DNA from: DATCSE01 sp036568605
GTDB taxonomy: Bacteria; Pseudomonadota; Gammaproteobacteria; Burkholderiales; Burkholderiaceae_C
Length of the DNA: 6,267 bases
Direction: 5' to 3'
Assembly: GCA_036568605.1 (NCBI GenBank)
Contig: DATCSE010000533.1
Location: 1-6,267, forward strand
The notes under the pieces were generated by a model that was given only the letters and a program-made list of their open reading frames with translations, did not search any database and was not told where the DNA came from. Positions 5,653 to 6,267 of the stretch are shown here, in pieces (position 1 is the stretch's first letter; the number at the start of each line of letters is the position of its first letter). The translations under genes were made by a program, and so were the position numbers.

Positions 5653-6267
5653 ATGGACCCTGACGACCTGCTGCTCTTCGATCCCGCCGAGATCCTGCGG
5701 CCCGAGCCGCGCGAATCGCCGCCAGTCCGCCCGCTGCCAATCGACACGGCGATGCTTGCGAACGATCTGGACGAGCGCGGCTGGGCCATCGTGCCACGCG
5801 TGCTCGGCCGCGACGACTGCGAACGCTTGCGCGCGATGTATGCAAACGATGCGGTGTTCCGCAGCCGCGTCGTGATGCAGCGGCACGGCTTCGGGCAGGG
5901 CGAGTACCAGTACTTCGGTTACCCGCTGCTGGAGCGCGTCGCGCAACTGCGCGCGACGCTGTACCCGCGCCTCGTGGCTGTTGCGAACCGCTGGCACGAG
6001 CGCATGGGCCTCGCGACGCGCTTTCCCTCTACGCACGCCGAATTCCTCGCACGCTGCCATGGGGCCGGGCAGACGCGGCCGACGCCGCTGCTGCTGCGCT
6101 ACCGTGCCGGCGACTACAACTGCCTGCACCAGGACGTGTACGGCGAGCACGTGTTCCCGCTGCAGGCGGTCGTGCTGCTGTCGCGGCCCGGCATCGAATT
6201 CGACGGCGGCGAACTGGTACTGACCGAGCAACGGCCGCGCATGCAGTCACGCGCGTCGGTGCTGCCG
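5653..6267 (+). CDS. 2-oxoglutarate/Fe(II)-dependent oxygenase, COG3826 type, C-terminus cut by window edge
   Basis: The visible 205 residues match the pattern of an uncharacterised 2OG-Fe(II) oxygenase family (COG3826). Such enzymes use O2 and 2-oxoglutarate to hydroxylate or oxidatively demethylate a substrate. The iron-binding HxD motif is in RYRAGDYNCLHQDVYGEHVFPLQ: H159 and D161 are the predicted ligands. The family-like EFDGGELVLTEQRPRMQSRA follows at 182-201. The distal His and the 2-oxoglutarate-binding Arg should lie in the few dozen residues beyond the right edge. The N-terminal part (about 30-110) contains LDERGWAIVPRVLGRDDCERLR, typical of the entry to this fold. The substrate is not known to me with certainty; I recall the family being linked by prediction to repair of damaged nucleic acid. 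The ATG at 5653 is the first plausible start after the in-frame kinase stop and no Shine-Dalgarno sequence is visible. Same strand and 51-bp spacing allow co-transcription with the kinase. Confidence 0.88.
   Translation, partial: MDPDDLLLFDPAEILRPEPRESPPVRPLPIDTAMLANDLDERGWAIVPRVLGRDDCERLRAMYANDAVFRSRVVMQRHGFGQGEYQYFGYPLLERVAQLRATLYPRLVAVANRWHERMGLATRFPSTHAEFLARCHGAGQTRPTPLLLRYRAGDYNCLHQDVYGEHVFPLQAVVLLSRPGIEFDGGELVLTEQRPRMQSRASVLP

Noticed and set aside
4291..6267. Possible kinase-oxygenase fusion, because both genes are in the same frame separated only by one TGA and 17 open codons
   Set aside because: Kinase and oxygenase each have a complete end and start matching their families, and the spacer codons are non-conserved-looking and palindrome-rich. 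Sharing a frame has a one-in-three chance. A split fusion or recoding has no positive support.

Overview
The window is GC-rich, densely coded DNA whose third codon positions are mostly G or C. Its proteins look like Burkholderia or close Burkholderiales (Betaproteobacteria) chromosomal genes. That placement is inferred from codon bias and protein style; no rRNA or other marker gene is present. There are seven protein genes, two of them cut by the window edges. I see no tRNA, rRNA, CRISPR array, insertion sequence or phage gene.

Left block, minus strand (1-1403): a type II NADH:quinone oxidoreductase (NDH-2), truncated at the left edge, and upstream of it on the same strand a small darcynin-family protein of unknown function. 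A 105-bp intergenic region then separates darcynin from a divergent TetR-family regulator (1509-2141, plus). This region holds three copies of a 7-bp half-site at 13-bp spacing, two of which form a 20-bp dyad. It is a good candidate operator for the TetR protein, controlling itself and darcynin and possibly NDH-2.

Central block: a membrane-anchored TAXI-type (TRAP-associated) solute-binding protein (2117-3523, minus) overlaps the tetR 3' end tail to tail by 25 bp. It is divergent, across 66 bp, from an OmpR-type response regulator (3590-4291). The response regulator stop overlaps by 1 nt the start of a QseC/TctE-like sensor histidine kinase (4291-5601). No TRAP permease gene is in the window. 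The binding protein has a second transmembrane helix and a cytoplasmic tail, so it may serve in sensing or signalling rather than ordinary uptake. The response regulator carries about ten extra residues just after its phosphorylation-site loop.

Right block: 51 bp after the kinase, on the same strand, starts a 2-oxoglutarate/Fe(II)-dependent oxygenase of the COG3826 type, cut by the right edge. The short gap contains two adjacent 10-bp GC palindromes.

Most of the window is ordinary chromosomal gene content. The parts most worth a second look are the two-TM TAXI protein paired with a two-component system, the response-regulator loop insertion, and the three-half-site operator. I found no evidence of a mobile or defence system.
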